From positions 30,120,553 to 30,184,552 of the forward strand of contig CM039129.1 of assembly GCA_022036555.1 (NCBI GenBank): a stretch of 64,000 bases of DNA. The letters are read 5' to 3'. The notes beneath the pieces are model-generated. The model saw nothing but the letters and a program-made list of their open reading frames with translations, made no database searches and was not told where the DNA came from. This document shows, one piece after another, positions 19,528 to 31,536 of this stretch (position 1 is the first letter of the stretch; each line of letters opens with the position of its first letter). The DNA is from Microstegium vimineum. Taxonomy: Eukaryota > Streptophyta > Magnoliopsida > Poales > Poaceae. The position numbers were made by a program, and so were the translations under genes.

Positions 19528-21918
19528 TTAAGCTTGTTGTTTGGGAACCCCCTTAGTGCGAGGCCCCATTGCCTTGTCAACCAACTCCTTAGCAACCCAA
19601 AGAACCCTAGGCTTGTTCTTCATTGGTGGTCCAAGGAACACCACAAGTGGTCTACCCTTGGAATCTTTGTTGATGACATAGTGAGCATTATGAGCAAATG
19701 GCCTAGTGTGCTTGGGCAAGGTCTTGGGAAGTGGAGTCTTGCATTGAAACTCGAAGTGACCAATTTGTCCACATCCAAAACACCTCTTAGGCTTGGGCTT
19801 TGGCTTCTCTTGATTGTAGCTATTGTACTTGTTCTTGTAGTAGTTCTTATCTTCAATCTTGACCTTGGCCTTCATCACTTGGTTTTCCTTGAACCCAATA
19901 CCAGTCTTATCATTCTTCATGACGGTGCTCATTAGAAGCTCACTTTGGAGAATGTGGCCCTTGGTGAACTTGTCAAGGCCACTAGCAAGCTTGGTCTTGT
20001 CACTCTTGAGCTTGGCAATTTCTTCTCTAAGAGAGTTGATCAAGGTAATAGCATCTTTGTCTTCTTCTTCCCCCGTCGACTTGATGGTGAAGGGCTTGTT
20101 TGCCTTGAGGTTGATTAGCTCTTCCTTGAGCTTTGAGTTCTCTTCCCTCATCTTCACATAATCATCATACTTGTCGGCTTCTACAACTCTCTTGCCCTTG
20201 CACTTAGCACTTTACTCAAGAGTCACATCATCAAGCTCGATTTCACAAGAGGTAGCACTTGCACACTTAGCACATGGGTTAGTAGCAACATGTGTAAGAT
20301 CTTGAGTAAGCAATTCATTTGCTACCACTAGTGTGCCATGATCACTTTTCACTTGGTTGTAGTCATCTTTTAGCAAGTTATACCTTGTATGGAGCTCTTG
20401 GGATGACCTCTCAAGCTTATCATGTTTCTCATTAGCTTGCTTAAGAGAGGCTTTGAGCTCCCTAGTCCTAGATGTGAGAGAATTGATCTCAAGCTTCAAA
20501 TCATCATTAGCACTAGACAAGGCATCAAGATTAGCATGCAAGTTGTCTTTGATCTCAAGAAGTTTGTCATTTTTACCTTTATACTTCCTTATGATGCTAG
20601 AGTACTTGTTGCAAATTTTAATTAGCTCATCATAGGATGGTGTGTCATCATCATCACTTTCACTACCACTTGAGTCACCACTATCATCATCATCCTCTTT
20701 TTGTACCTTCTTGTCACCTTTAGCCATGAGGCATAAGTGTGTAGAGGATGAGCCCGACGATGAAGGAGAAGGTGGCGGTGGAATAGAAGAACCAATCACC
20801 AAGGTGGCCACCTTCTCTTCTTCACTCTCATCATCGGAGGAGTCACTTGAATCATCAATATCGGTGAGCCAATCACCCACAATGTAAGCCTTGCCATCCT
20901 TCTTCTTCTTGTGGAAGTTGAAGTTCTTCTTCTTCTTGTTTGGCTTGTCTTGCTTCTTGTCATCATCACTTGAGTCATCATTGCCACCCTTGTTCTTCTT
21001 GAAGTTCTTGAACTTGTCTTTCTTCTCTTCGGGGCAAGCATGAGCTAGATGACCAACAGTGCCGCAATTGTAGCACTTCATTTGGGAGATTGGCTTCCTT
21101 GAAGAGCTTGTGAATAATTTCTTATTCTTTGAGTCAAACTTGACTCCATTCTTGTTTAGCCTCTTCAACATCTTGGTGGTTTTCTTTACCATAAGAGCGA
21201 TGTTGTCTTCATCATCATCATCACTTGCACTCTCAAGTACATATTGAATCTTGCACTTCTCCTTAGAAGATGCCTTAAGAGCCAAGTCCTTCTTCTCCTC
21301 CTTCTCTTTCTTCTTGGAGGAAGATGAACTTCCATCATTGATCTTCATGTACATCTCATGAACATTGATCTTGCCCAAAACTTGTGTTGGGGTAGTTGTG
21401 GAGAGATCGCCTTGATGAAGGACCGTGACGATGTGGCTATACTTGTCTATTGGTAAGACACAAAGTATCTTGCGCACCACATCGGCCGGTGTCATTTGAG
21501 TAAGCCAGAGGCCATTCAACTCCTCTACAAGCACATTCAAGCAAGAATACATTTCATTAGCATTTTCATGAGATAGCATGGTAAAAGAGTTCATCTTAGC
21601 AATGATGAGGTGATAACGCTCTTCTCTTTCACATTTGGTGCCCTCGTGTAGAGCACAAATGTTTGTCCAAATCTCATGCGTGGTTTTGCAATTCCGCACA
21701 CGGTTAAACACATCCTTGCAAATGCCACAGAAAAGAATGTTCTTCACCTTAGCATTGTTCTTCTCAAAGAAGGGATCCTCGGCGAACACCGATCCGCCTA
21801 TGGTGGCGGCTTTGTGAACGCTGACATCCACGGCCTCAAGGTAGGCCTCCATCCGCACTTTCCAATAAGGAAAGTCATCCCCATCAAACATGGGTGGTGG
21901 TCCATCCCCATGGGACAT
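19528..21918 (-). pseudogene. Element B gag with one nonsense codon
   Basis: The start ATG at 21918 follows the primer-binding site. It has the same domain plan as the A Gag: gag fold, CCHC knuckle (CYNCGTVGHLAHAC), acidic and lysine-rich linkers, coiled coil, and second knuckle (CFGCGQIGHFEFQC). The frame is closed at 20212 by TAA where A has CAA (a C-to-T change), and it resumes in the same frame to 19528. About a dozen codons of the lysine-rich linker are missing relative to A. Confidence 0.92.
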
Positions 21919-21956
21919 CTTGCTCTAGGCGGTGAAGCCTAATTTAGAGCAACAAG

Positions 21957-21969
21957 GCTCTGATACCAA
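21957..21969 (-). other. Element B primer-binding site
   Basis: TTGGTATCAGAGC on the minus strand, one base inside the 5' LTR. It matches the initiator Met-tRNA complement without mismatch. Confidence 0.85.
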
Positions 21970-21970
21970 T

Positions 21971-23669
21971 TGAAAGGATCAAGATGCCCAAGAGGGGGGG
22001 GTGAATTGGGCTTGTTTTAAATTTCTAAAGCAAATATGAAAACCTATCAAATGCCAATCACCCCCTAGTGCCTACCGGTCGTGTCTCCTAGCTAGAAGGC
22101 GATAGCAGTTCATGGAATCGAAAGACACCCTAAGCAATTCTAGTAGCAACGGAAAGAACAAGATGGAATGTAATGTGGAAATGTAAAGAGCTAGGGAAAA
22201 GGAATTCTCGTTTGACACAACGATGTTTTCCCGAGGTATCAAGGTGTCGACACCCCCCTAGTCCTCGTTGGAGCACCTCGCAAGGTATCGCTCCCCCTCT
22301 ACCCACGCAAGGGTAGAGTGTTCTCTACGGGCTGATTCTTCGCCACTCCGGCTCGGTGAATCGCCCACAATCGATCACAGAAGCTTGGAGAAGAGCCGTC
22401 GACAATCTTCCGACGATCACTTCCTTCGAACACCACCAAACCGTCTAGGTGCTGTCGAACACCAAGAATAACAAGCACAAGACCTTCACTTGACCAACTC
22501 AAGGCTAGGAAGGTGGATGGATGCACACAAGTCACTCCTAATCACTCTAGGAGGGAAGAACAAGATGAACTCTCTCAAATATCTCCCTCACTAGGCACTT
22601 GGCTCTCCAAAGATTCTCTCAAGGTGTAACCAGCTGAAACAATGGCCAAGAGAGGTCCTAAGGACGAAGGGGGCAACTATAAATAGTGCCCACCTCCAAA
22701 ACTAGCCGTTTTCTGCTTTTTATCTTCTCTGCGAAGCCACCAGACTAGTACGGAGCTAACACCACCAGACCAAGCAGCCTGGTCCGGAGCTCACTCTTTG
22801 CTGCGAAACAGACACCGTCGGACCACTTTCCTTAGTCTGACGCCCTGGTCCAATGCACTGGTCCGGAGCTAGGGTGCTCACTGAGTGAAAACACTTTCTC
22901 TTCTTCGAACCTCCGGACCACTCTCCTTGGTCCGGAGCCCTGGTCCGACGCGCAGGTCCGAAGCCAGGGAGCTCACTGAGTTGGATCATAGTTCTTCCTG
23001 TGAGCGTCGAATTACCCGTCGGACCCTCCGTCGGACTAGTCCGGAGCTCACTCCCATGACAGGCTTTCACTGACAGAGGCCACCGGACCACTTGCCTAAG
23101 GTCCGGTGCTCTTCTAGACAGGTGGTCCGGAGCTCTGTCTCTGAAATTTTTGCCTAAGTCAGGGACCGTCAGACCACTCTCCTTGGTCCGACGCCTACTT
23201 GGCAGACTGGTCCGGAGCCTCTTCTCCCCCTGTTTCAACTATTTTCACTAAGTCTTTTCTAGGGGTTTTGCTCCTACCAACTTAAGGCATACCAAGGGAT
23301 GATAGCAAGGTCTCTAGGACTAGTTGTGACAGGTGTGCACACACCAACTTTTCCAAACTCTCCTAGGTCAAGCTACTAACCTCATACCCCCCTTTATAGT
23401 ACGGTCAAAAGAAAAACAAAGACCTAGCTATACTTAGTGCCCTTCTCAACCTTATGGCACTAAGGACTAGCCTAGTCTTCACCTTGAATCAACATCCTTT
23501 GAAACCGAAATGATTTCCATCTTGGGGGCATGAATATCCATTAAGCCCATTCAAATTGTATCACTAATGATCTAACACAAATGACTTTGCCTCTGCAAAA
23601 CATACGTTAGTCATAGTGACCTAGCATTGTCGTTTATCGCCTAAACACAAGGGACCATGATTCTTCACA
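21971..23669 (-). repeat. Element B 5' LTR
   Basis: On the minus strand it starts TGTGAAGAATCATGG (23669) and ends CCTTTCA (21971). It is clearly related to the A LTRs over its whole length but more divergent than they are from each other. The palindromic cluster lies at about 22735-23225 and a TATTTATA box at 22678-22685. The right flank is ATTAT (23670-23674). Confidence 0.93.
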
Positions 23670-24427
23670 ATTATAGATAATGCCACTTGGCTCCCCTCTC
23701 CCAATTGAATAGGTTTGTTCGGCTAATGGTTTCTACAATTGATAAGCTATGTTATTTTTTTGTAAAAGAAAAACACTATATCATAGTTGAAACTGATAAA
23801 TTCAAGTGATTTCTCCTCAAAAAAATAAATTCAAGCGAACAAAACGAAACTTGAAAGCTCGATCAACATTGAGTTTGATCTAGTCCTTTGGAGGGGGGCT
23901 TCTAGATGCATACCTCATGTCCTCGTCCTTGCTCTTTTGTTTGTTCCCATGAACCAAGGAGTCACAAACATGTTGTTTTCCTGGTGCATCAGAGTGAGGA
24001 TTATGTTGCCTAGCGTTGCACAATTCTCCTGGTGCTTCTATAGAAAACCCACCAACACAGTGTTTTTCACATGTCAAGATATATGTTGAGCAGGATTCAT
24101 GCATTAAGTGTTTGGTTTATTTAGTAGTTGTTTTACAAAATTGATTTTGAATCCTATGCAGTTTGATCATTATACTTGTAGTTCTAAATGGTTACCGGTA
24201 TTCCACTTGTCCAACATGAAGATAAGTAATTTCACTTATGAAATACACTATTTTATCAGAAAAAACCATTTGTGTACAAGTAATATATGTATGTATATGC
24301 TAGGATTTTATGACTGCAGATGGATATTATAGTAATTTGATGAGAAAAGGGACCAATCTACTTGAAAACCGACATATGTGACTTGCATGACTGGCACACA
24401 GACACTCCGCGCACTTTAACCAACAGG
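23670..24427. other. Spacer between element B and a MITE
   Basis: AT-rich sequence with only short chance frames (such as 23880-24104). I see no gene, RNA or clear repeat. Confidence 0.6.
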
Positions 24428-24685
24428 TGAATATAACACTCCCTTCATTGTCGTTGAAACATATAACACTCCCTTCACTGTCATTGAAAATTACATGTTC
24501 CATTCACTGCCCTCCATTCTAAATTTCTGAACTAAATAATACATGTCAACATTCTCCAAAGGTTTCTAAAGAGATGTTATGAAGGGATTAGAAATTTAGA
24601 ATGGATGGTAGTGAAGGGAACACATAATTTTCAATGGCAGTAAAGGCAGTGTTATTTGTTTAAGTGGCAATGAAGGAATTTACTC
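24428..24685. mobile_element. Inverted-repeat (foldback) MITE-like element
   Basis: The left arm (AACACTCCCTTCATTGTCGT to ATTCTAAATTTCT) is complementary to the right arm (AGAAATTTAGAATGGATGG to CAATGAAGGAATTT) over roughly 100 bases, with a short loop near 24540-24590. No gene is inside. I could not fix the exact ends or a target duplication, so the superfamily is open. Confidence 0.65.
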
Positions 24686-25758
24686 AAAGGTCAATGGGGT
24701 GAGCGTGTAGAGGCTCGAAGCAAGTATAATGTGGTAGGGGACACATCAGGCATTTCTTGACCCATCATAAAAACCTATACTTACAACGAGTCCTTGATAA
24801 CACGGGCCCTAAGGCCAACCATGACCGTGACCAGTAGCACTCAAAGTGCCACAGAAGTGCCAGGACAACGCGGAGAATAATATAATGTTGGAGCGCACAA
24901 CAATAATTTAGCAACAACAGTAACAAGGGGGTGCCACCATGTGGCTACAATTCAAGAAAACTAGTAACCTACACCTGCTAGATTTAGGCGGGGACATGTT
25001 CTCCACCGTCTTTGCCATTGGCCAGGATGTCCGATGCGGAGGAGAGAGGGGCCCATTGGCAGTGACAAGGGGGGGACCTAGGTGGTGGCGAGTTCATCTC
25101 GAGAGACCCTCACCCTTCCCCACAACCCTTAGATACTTCATGCAAGTACCATTGTCATATGTGATTTATGCTACTTTAAAACTTAATTTGTATTTTTGGC
25201 ATGTTGCGATTGTTGGACATATGAAAATATATAACATTATTTTTTGAGATGTAATAATTTTGACAACTAGCTCCTTAACAGTAAACTACATATTTTATTT
25301 CACTTTAACTTAACAAAGGGTAAACAAATAGTTTTTATAAATAAAATTATTCTAGGAAAAAAAATAAAGTGAGGATGGCCGAAGGAGTAAAATTTAGGAC
25401 TTGTCTTGTTGGTCATCTAGACATTACTCCTTTCATACAAAAAAGTAATCATGTGGTTTAAATCTTGTCCCAAAAAATGTAAACTTGGGTTCGGGATTAC
25501 CAATAAAAAAACATCACATGTAATTAGAAAATCTCTATACTTTGAACAAATGCTCTAGATAGTTTGATTGCTTTTGAGCTCTGGTGTGTGAGGAAAAGGA
25601 TATAAGCACCACATGCAAATACTCTAGATAGTTCGATTGCTTTAGAGCTTTGGTGTTCCGGGGAGAAGGATATAGGAGGGGTACTTGCGTAATTTCACAA
25701 CTCTACTGATGTGGTCTTGAAAAATGAGATATACATTTAGGCGAAGAGGTCTATAATA
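24686..25758. other. Spacer with a short imperfect tandem duplication
   Basis: No gene recognised. A segment around CTAGATAGTTTGATTGC (about 25553-25610) is repeated with changes at about 25622-25675. An ORF at 24939-25247 has no family features and is probably chance. Confidence 0.5.
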
Positions 25759-25978
25759 CTCACTCCGTCCCTTATTAAGTGTCGTTTAACTTTGACTAGA
25801 TTTATATGAAATATCTGTAATATTTGTGTCTCCAAATAAATTTATTAAAAAACTAGACCAAAAGATCTATCTAATGATATCAATTATATATCATAAATAT
25901 TAATAATTTTTTTATATAAAATTAATTGAAGTTATTTCTGGGGAAGTGAGAAAGACAGTTATTTATATACGGAGGGAG
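25759..25978. mobile_element. Stowaway-type MITE (Tc1/mariner)
   Basis: 220 bp flanked by TA on both sides (25757-25758 and 25979-25980). The ends are CTCACTCCGTCCC and GGGACGGAG-like (ATACGGAGGGAG), the classic grass Stowaway terminal repeat. The interior is AT-rich and non-coding. Confidence 0.88.
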
Positions 25979-26249
25979 TACACGTTAAGCTTCGTCATGT
26001 GATTTTGCTTTTTATACACCTACACCTACACTTATTTTTTTATAAGTCTATATATTCAGATACATCTAAACCTATACTACTCCGTAGCTCTTTTTCAGCG
26101 GGATACCAAGTCCAATTTTAAAACCGAGTTAGATACTGTATTACAAATACGTAAAAGAAGGGAAACCTTTTCTACCTCCTGAACGTAATCCATTCTGTAA
26201 GAAAATTAGAAAACGCTGTGTGGGTGTAGTCCCTCTCCCTTCCCTCGGA
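25979..26249. other. Spacer between the Stowaway and Mutator-like MITEs
   Basis: AT-rich, no gene seen. It is likely the ancestral upstream region of the J-protein gene before the foldback insertion. Confidence 0.4.
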
Positions 26250-26258
26250 CATCTTCGA

Positions 26259-26921
26259 GGGACAATTTCTTGTGTGTCATTATAAAAAATCGTATTTTCT
26301 TATGTGTTATTAAAAAAGTTGAGTGGACTTCAATGCCACTGCACTAATTTTTTTTACTCTTTACGTCATTACCGTCAGTTTGAGCTCTAATGGTGTCAAA
26401 CAGGAGGTGTGAAAAGTCGAAAATGCCCTTAGTCTAAATATGTCATTAATTTATTTTTGAGCATCTTAACGACTTCAATTGAAAAAACTCAAAACTAGAA
26501 AGTTGTAGATCTCATCAAGATCTATAACTTTCATATAAAAATTATCTTCATTTAATTTTGTAAAAAAAATATAGATTTGATATGATTAACATGTCTTAGA
26601 AAAATCATATCTTTTTTTTTTACAAAATTAAGTGAAGATAATTTTTATATGAAAATTATAGATTTTGATAAGATCTACAACTTTCTAGTTTTGACTTTTT
26701 TTATTTGAAGTCATTAAGATGCTCAAAAATAAATTAATGATATATTTAGACTAAGGACATTTTTAACTTTTCACACCTCCAGTTTGACACCGTTAGAGCT
26801 CAAGCTGACGGTAGTGGCGTAAAGAGTAAAAAAAATTAGTGTAGTGGCGTTGAAGTCCACTCAACTTTTTCAATGACACACAAGGACGATTTTTTATAAT
26901 GACGAAACAAGGAATTGTCCC
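26259..26921. mobile_element. Mutator-like foldback MITE at the 5' end of the J-protein gene
   Basis: 663 bp that fold almost end to end: the terminal repeats start GGGACAATT and match over about 300 bases per arm, with a loop near 26580-26600. Nine-base flanks CATCTTCGA (26250-26258) and CATCTTCAA (26922-26930) differ at one base and fit a Mutator-type 9-bp target duplication. No coding content. The element ends 21 bases before the ATG at 26943, so it lies in the 5' UTR or core promoter of that gene. Confidence 0.88.
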
Positions 26922-26942
26922 CATCTTCAAACCCTAGCAGCG

Positions 26943-29900
26943 ATGGCGTCCGCGGCGGCGGGCGCGCCGAAGCGCTGCTACTACGAGGTCCTGGGCCTGC
27001 ATCGCGACTGCTCCCCGACCGACATCAAACTCGCCTTCCGCCGCCTCGCGCTCTCGCTCCACCCCGACAAGCAGCCCCCCGGCTCCGACCTCGCCGCCGC
27101 CACCGCGGCCTTCCAGGAGCTCCAGCATGCTCACTCTGTCCTCTCCGACCCGCAGGAGCGTGCCTACTACGACTCCCACCGCTCCCAGATCCTCTTCTCC
27201 GACCCAGCCTCCGCCGGCGCCAAATCCGCTTCCCCCGTCCCCGACCTCTTCGCCTTCTTCTCCTCCGCCGCTTTCTCCGGCTTCTCCGACACGGGCCGCG
27301 GCTTCTACAAGGTGTATGGGGACGTCTTCGACAGGGTCTTCGCGCAGGAGTTTGCCTATGCGCGCCGGATGGGGGATCCTGAGCCCGCTGCGCCGCCGGT
27401 CATTGGGAACCTCGATTCCCCCTATGCGCAGGTCACTGCTTTCTATAGTTACTGGCTTGGGTTCGGCTCGGTCATGGACTTCGGGTGGGCGTCCGAGTGG
27501 GACGCCTCACAGGGGGAGAACCGCCGTGTTCGGAGGCTCATGGAGGAGGATAACAAGAGGGCGATGCGCAAGGCACGACGGGAGTATAATGACGCTGTCA
27601 GGGGCCTCGCTGCCTTCTGCAAGAAGAGGGATAAGAGGGTGGTGGACATGGCTCTTAAGAAGAAGGCGGAAGAGGAGAAGAGAAAGGCAGAGGAGAAGGT
27701 GAGGAAGAAGGAGGAGGAGAAGAGGAAGAAGGAGCGAGCAATGGCATATCAGGAGCCTGAGTGGGCGAGGGTGGAGGCGGAAGATGATGGATTGAATAGT
27801 GAAGACGAAGAAGAGGAGATGAGAGCAAAGAAGGAAGAGCTGTATTGTGTGGCGTGCAATAAGAAGTTCAAATCAGACAAACAGTGGAAGAACCATGAGC
27901 AGTCGAAGAAGCATAGGGATAAGATTGCTGAGCTGAGGTTGGCGTTTAAGGAGGAGGAGGAGTCTTTGAAAGGGGCAGAGGAGGAGGGGGAAGGTGATTG
28001 GAATGAAATTGATGTGGGGTTTGATTTTAAGCCTACACAGGAGTCAGATGATGAGAGTGCATTTTCAGATGCTGTAGAAGTGGTAGCTGAAGAATTTGAG
28101 GAAGGTTTGAAGGTGGATGATAAAGTGGATGGTGATGAGGATTTCGATAGTGCAGAGCAGGAGGTTGGGTCATATGATGAGGCAAGTGTCTTGGAGGCAA
28201 TGCTATCAAGCCGGAAGAACAGAAAGGGTGGCTATGTAGCTCCTCCCGAGGAGGCTTTGTCAGGTGTTGCTGAGGATGATGACGATCACAGAAGTTCTGA
28301 AGTTAATAATGTAAAAAGGAAAGGACGCAGGCGACGGGCAGCAAAGAAGGAACAAGATGAAGGTAATTATGCTGATAATGAGCATCATGGTAAAAGTGAG
28401 GTTAAGCCTGAGGGATCTGGCCATGGTAATGACGATGATATGATGGAAGGGCCATCCTCTTCTAACAACGACAATGGTTCAGTAAGCAAAGGAGATAAGA
28501 AAAATGGTGAAAACACAAATCCTAAAAAGAACAACAAGAACAAGAAAGGTGCAGAAAAGAAAACAACTGTTTCTACTGACCAGAAGAGCACATCAAAGGC
28601 TGACCAGAAGAGCACATCAAAGGGGAAGAAACAAAAGGTACATATAATTTCTTTCCTTCAAGCCAATACGAAGTTAATGTTTGACCCTCGTATGGTTTAC
28701 AACAAGCTCATTGAGTTGGTAATAAAAACCTTCTGTGCTGTTCAGTCCTGTGGAAGGCCTTCATACTTCTAATTTGAACCACATGTGTGATGTGTATACG
28801 CTGGCAAATTACCATTTCCAGATTCTGACTTTATACTTATGAAAACTTAGATGTTATTTGTTGCTTCCGAACCAATTTCTATAGCACTGCATAGAACAAG
28901 GCATCCTTCGAGGGCCATTAGTTAACTTTTAACTCCTAAGAGTTATAATGTATTGAACGCAGATCCTAACTGTGTTCTATGCTAGACAAATGGCCCTGGG
29001 GGAAGGTAGTTTGATATATCTTAGAAGTTTCTTACTCTGTTCTACCCTTTTCTGTTATCTTAGTGTGCTTTAAACATTTTAAAACAAAGGCATTTGCATA
29101 ATTCAGAATAATGTATGCTGGATAGTTGTAAGTGGCTAGAATGCCATCTGATATATTCAGATGATACTGAACTGGGCAGTTTGCTTGCACACTTAGTAAA
29201 GACAACTTTGGACTCTGGTAGTCTTTTACATACCTTTAATGTAGCCCCATGTTCTGCTTAACTTTTTTTTTGGTTGCAACATTATTTGGATTTATATACT
29301 CACCCTGTTGTGCAATCCAGATACAAATGGGTGGTATGTTCTATTATAAACTTGCAATCTAAGATGTTACTTCTTCACCTTCCACAATTTTAAAAAGAAA
29401 GCTGGAATCATTAACAATACGTGTATTGGGTAGCATTTAGCAGTGGCTTTCTCAAACCACCGTGACAGCTATAGTGGTGCTCTGGCAGACGCTAAGCCAT
29501 TTAGCGTTTTAGGAAAATCCATGTGATTTATAAGCCAGAAAAGCCATTATTCCAGCAAAAATTCAAATGATTGCTCAGATAACATAAGCGATAAGTAGGT
29601 AGAAGACAAGGTATATAAAATAAGTACTTGTCTAGCAGCCTAAGACATAAGTAAAACACCAACCGGACAGTCAAATGCCAGATGCTTAAGTTCTTTACTT
29701 CACAGAACATACGGAATCTGTTTAGTGCTGCTAAATAAATGGCCCGCTAAGCTGTTTAGCATTTAGCATCACTATTGCCTGATATAGTGCCAATAGCAGC
29801 CATGCCTCAGAAAAGAGAGGGGCTGCAGCCACTATAGTGGTGATAGCGTGCTGTTTTCAGCATTGATTTATAAAAAAGATGATTATGAGTAAAGTTTTAA

Positions 29901-30674
29901 AAAAGAGTGCAATCTTGGTTGCATGTGCTATTATGATTTATCATATTATAAAATGTCTTGTGATTTCTGTTTAACTTATAATGTGTAGATTGGCTTTGGC
30001 ACTTTGCAGTTTTATACCCCTATCTAAACCTACACATAGTTGTGCATTCGTAGAGAGTTTTGGGTGTAGCTCCATGTTTTCATTGTTTTGGTGTACTGTG
30101 TATTATGACACTGTACTACTGGAAATGTGTTCATTCCCTTGTGGCATGGAACTCAAAGCTGATTGTTTTCTTTATTATGTGTTGTATACTTTATTTGGAA
30201 GTCAAATTATCATAAGTTTGTGGAACTTCATTTGATAGCATCTAACTGGAAATTGCATATATTCAAAATTCACAGAACTTTAATAGCTGCTATTACTGTG
30301 TGGTTGTGGTATGATAACCCTGATATTGAATTATAGTTATAGTATATATACTGCAAAAAAAAAGCTTTACCTGTAGATTTAATTGCACATGCCCTGATTT
30401 TATAACACTTGTTATATGTATCAGGAGGTCTCAAAGGCAACCAGTAATGATTGTGAAACTTGTGGAGGAATTTTTGAGTCAAGGTAGTGCAGCTACCATT
30501 ACCCCTCCTCTTTGCCCCTACCAGTACTATGTTGCCGTCATACTCATACCTTGGAATTTGAAAACAATGTTATGATTAAGCTGAAAATGGTCTCCTTGCA
30601 GGAACAAGTTGTTTTCTCACTTGGAAGAAACAGGTCACGGAACATTGAAGACGCCGCAGAAAAATCGTCGATGA
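26943..30674 (+). CDS. JJJ1: JJJ1/DNAJC21-type J-domain zinc-finger protein (three coding exons, 608 aa)
   Basis: Coding exons are 26943-28637, 30425-30483 and 30602-30674, with GT-AG introns and phases that join in frame. Residues 10-77 form a J domain with HPD at 40-42, which stimulates Hsp70 ATPase. A charged, probably coiled-coil helix (about 195-280) follows, then a U1-type C2H2 finger (C302, C305, H318, H324) and long acidic/lysine-rich stretches. A second C2H2 finger spans exons 2 and 3 (C575, C578, H591, H597). This order is that of yeast Jjj1 and human DNAJC21, cytosolic co-chaperones in late 60S ribosomal subunit maturation. The ATG is the first in frame and sits just after the Mutator-like MITE. 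Codon use is strongly GC-biased at the 5' end, as in many grass genes. The orthology call rests on domain layout. Confidence 0.93.
28638..30424 (+). other. Intron 1 of the J-protein gene
   Basis: 1.8-kb intron with GTACAT donor and TATCAG acceptor. The exon 1 frame stays open 45 codons into it (to TAA at 28770-28772), so retention would give a protein without the second zinc finger. The part around 29420-29860 contains imperfect inverted words (GCTAAGCC/TTTAGC, CTATAGTGGTG) that may be an old transposon remnant. Confidence 0.7.
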
Positions 30675-31536
30675 ACTTGTCATTTGTTGATTCTGCTAGT
30701 TACCACATAACAGCATGATCCTCTTATTTTTTGGCCCAATTTTGATCTGTAGCGGAACACATATTTTTCCTAGCTTTTGTATGTGTAGTGTGGAGATGTT
30801 TTGGTTACAATGCCACATGGTACAGGGGGAGAGGAGACTGATAATTATAATAATAACATTATTTGTGCGACCTATGCCATCCTTACAACTCTCCACTGTT
30901 ACAATGGCACAATGGCTGCTGCATCTCAGGTGTAATGGTTTCAATTTTTTTTTATCTTTCTTTTTTATTGTTTTCAGTTCTTTTAGGTCAGATTCGTAAA
31001 TTATGTTTGGTGTGGCAGAGTGGAAGCCACCAAATTGCATCATTCGAGCAGTAGTCCGAGAAGCAACCAGTTTTTCTCTTGAACAGAATCACCTCGATCT
31101 TGTTTTGAAAACAGTGGGAGAACTTATACCATTCAGAACCTGTCATACTAGCAACATTAGCTACGTTTTTCTGAACATATATTTTACCCTGTTCATAGTG
31201 ATAATGAGAAACTTTTATGGAACAATTTCAGTGTTGCTATCCTATGAGCCAATTGTCTCTGAAAAGAATATAAATAGCTTTTATATGGTTCTATATACTT
31301 GACCAATCACACCACAAACATTTTTATGTACATCTCCATTCCATTCTACTGAAAGTGGGATTGAATATTGGAATGGACTTCCCCTGCAAGCAGGGGCCCT
31401 TGCCTTACTGCTGGATTTTCGTTCGATTGCAAGCGGTGGAGGGGTTTGTTTACCCTGCCGTTTGCACTTGCAAGTTGCAAACACAAGACGAACACCAGTA
31501 GAAACTTGATGGAAAACCGAAGAGCTTGTGACAGGA
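30675..31536. other. Convergent 3' ends of the J-protein and ureide permease genes
   Basis: The region lies between two stop codons that face each other (30672-30674 plus, 31537-31539 minus). It should hold both 3' UTRs. No independent gene is recognisable; AATATA/AATAAT-like signals exist but none is decisive. Confidence 0.6.

Larger units (their letters stand above)
1..23669 (-). mobile_element. Element B: outer Sirevirus-type Ty1/copia retrotransposon, split by element A, 3' end off the window
   Basis: Reading on the minus strand from 23669: 5' LTR (21971-23669), primer-binding site, gag (21918-19528), protease start (19506-19364), then element A (6249-19363) inserted, then the rest of pol (6248-3163), a long non-coding stretch, and the extra ORF (1390 to beyond base 1). 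Removing A and one CCCTT copy rejoins the pol sequence exactly as it reads in A near 10500. The gag with two CCHC knuckles, copia domain order (protease, integrase, RT, RNase H) and the additional 3' ORF fit the Sirevirus (SIRE1/Maximus) lineage. B has several frameshifts and nonsense codons, as expected for the older host of the insertion. The 3' LTR is not in the window, so its target duplication cannot be checked. Confidence 0.9.

Noticed and set aside
24939..25247. 102-codon frame as a small gene
   Set aside because: No domain, no splice or promoter context and no conservation evidence; consistent with chance.
29420..29860. Defined transposon within J-protein intron 1
   Set aside because: Inverted words are present but too scattered to set ends or a target duplication.
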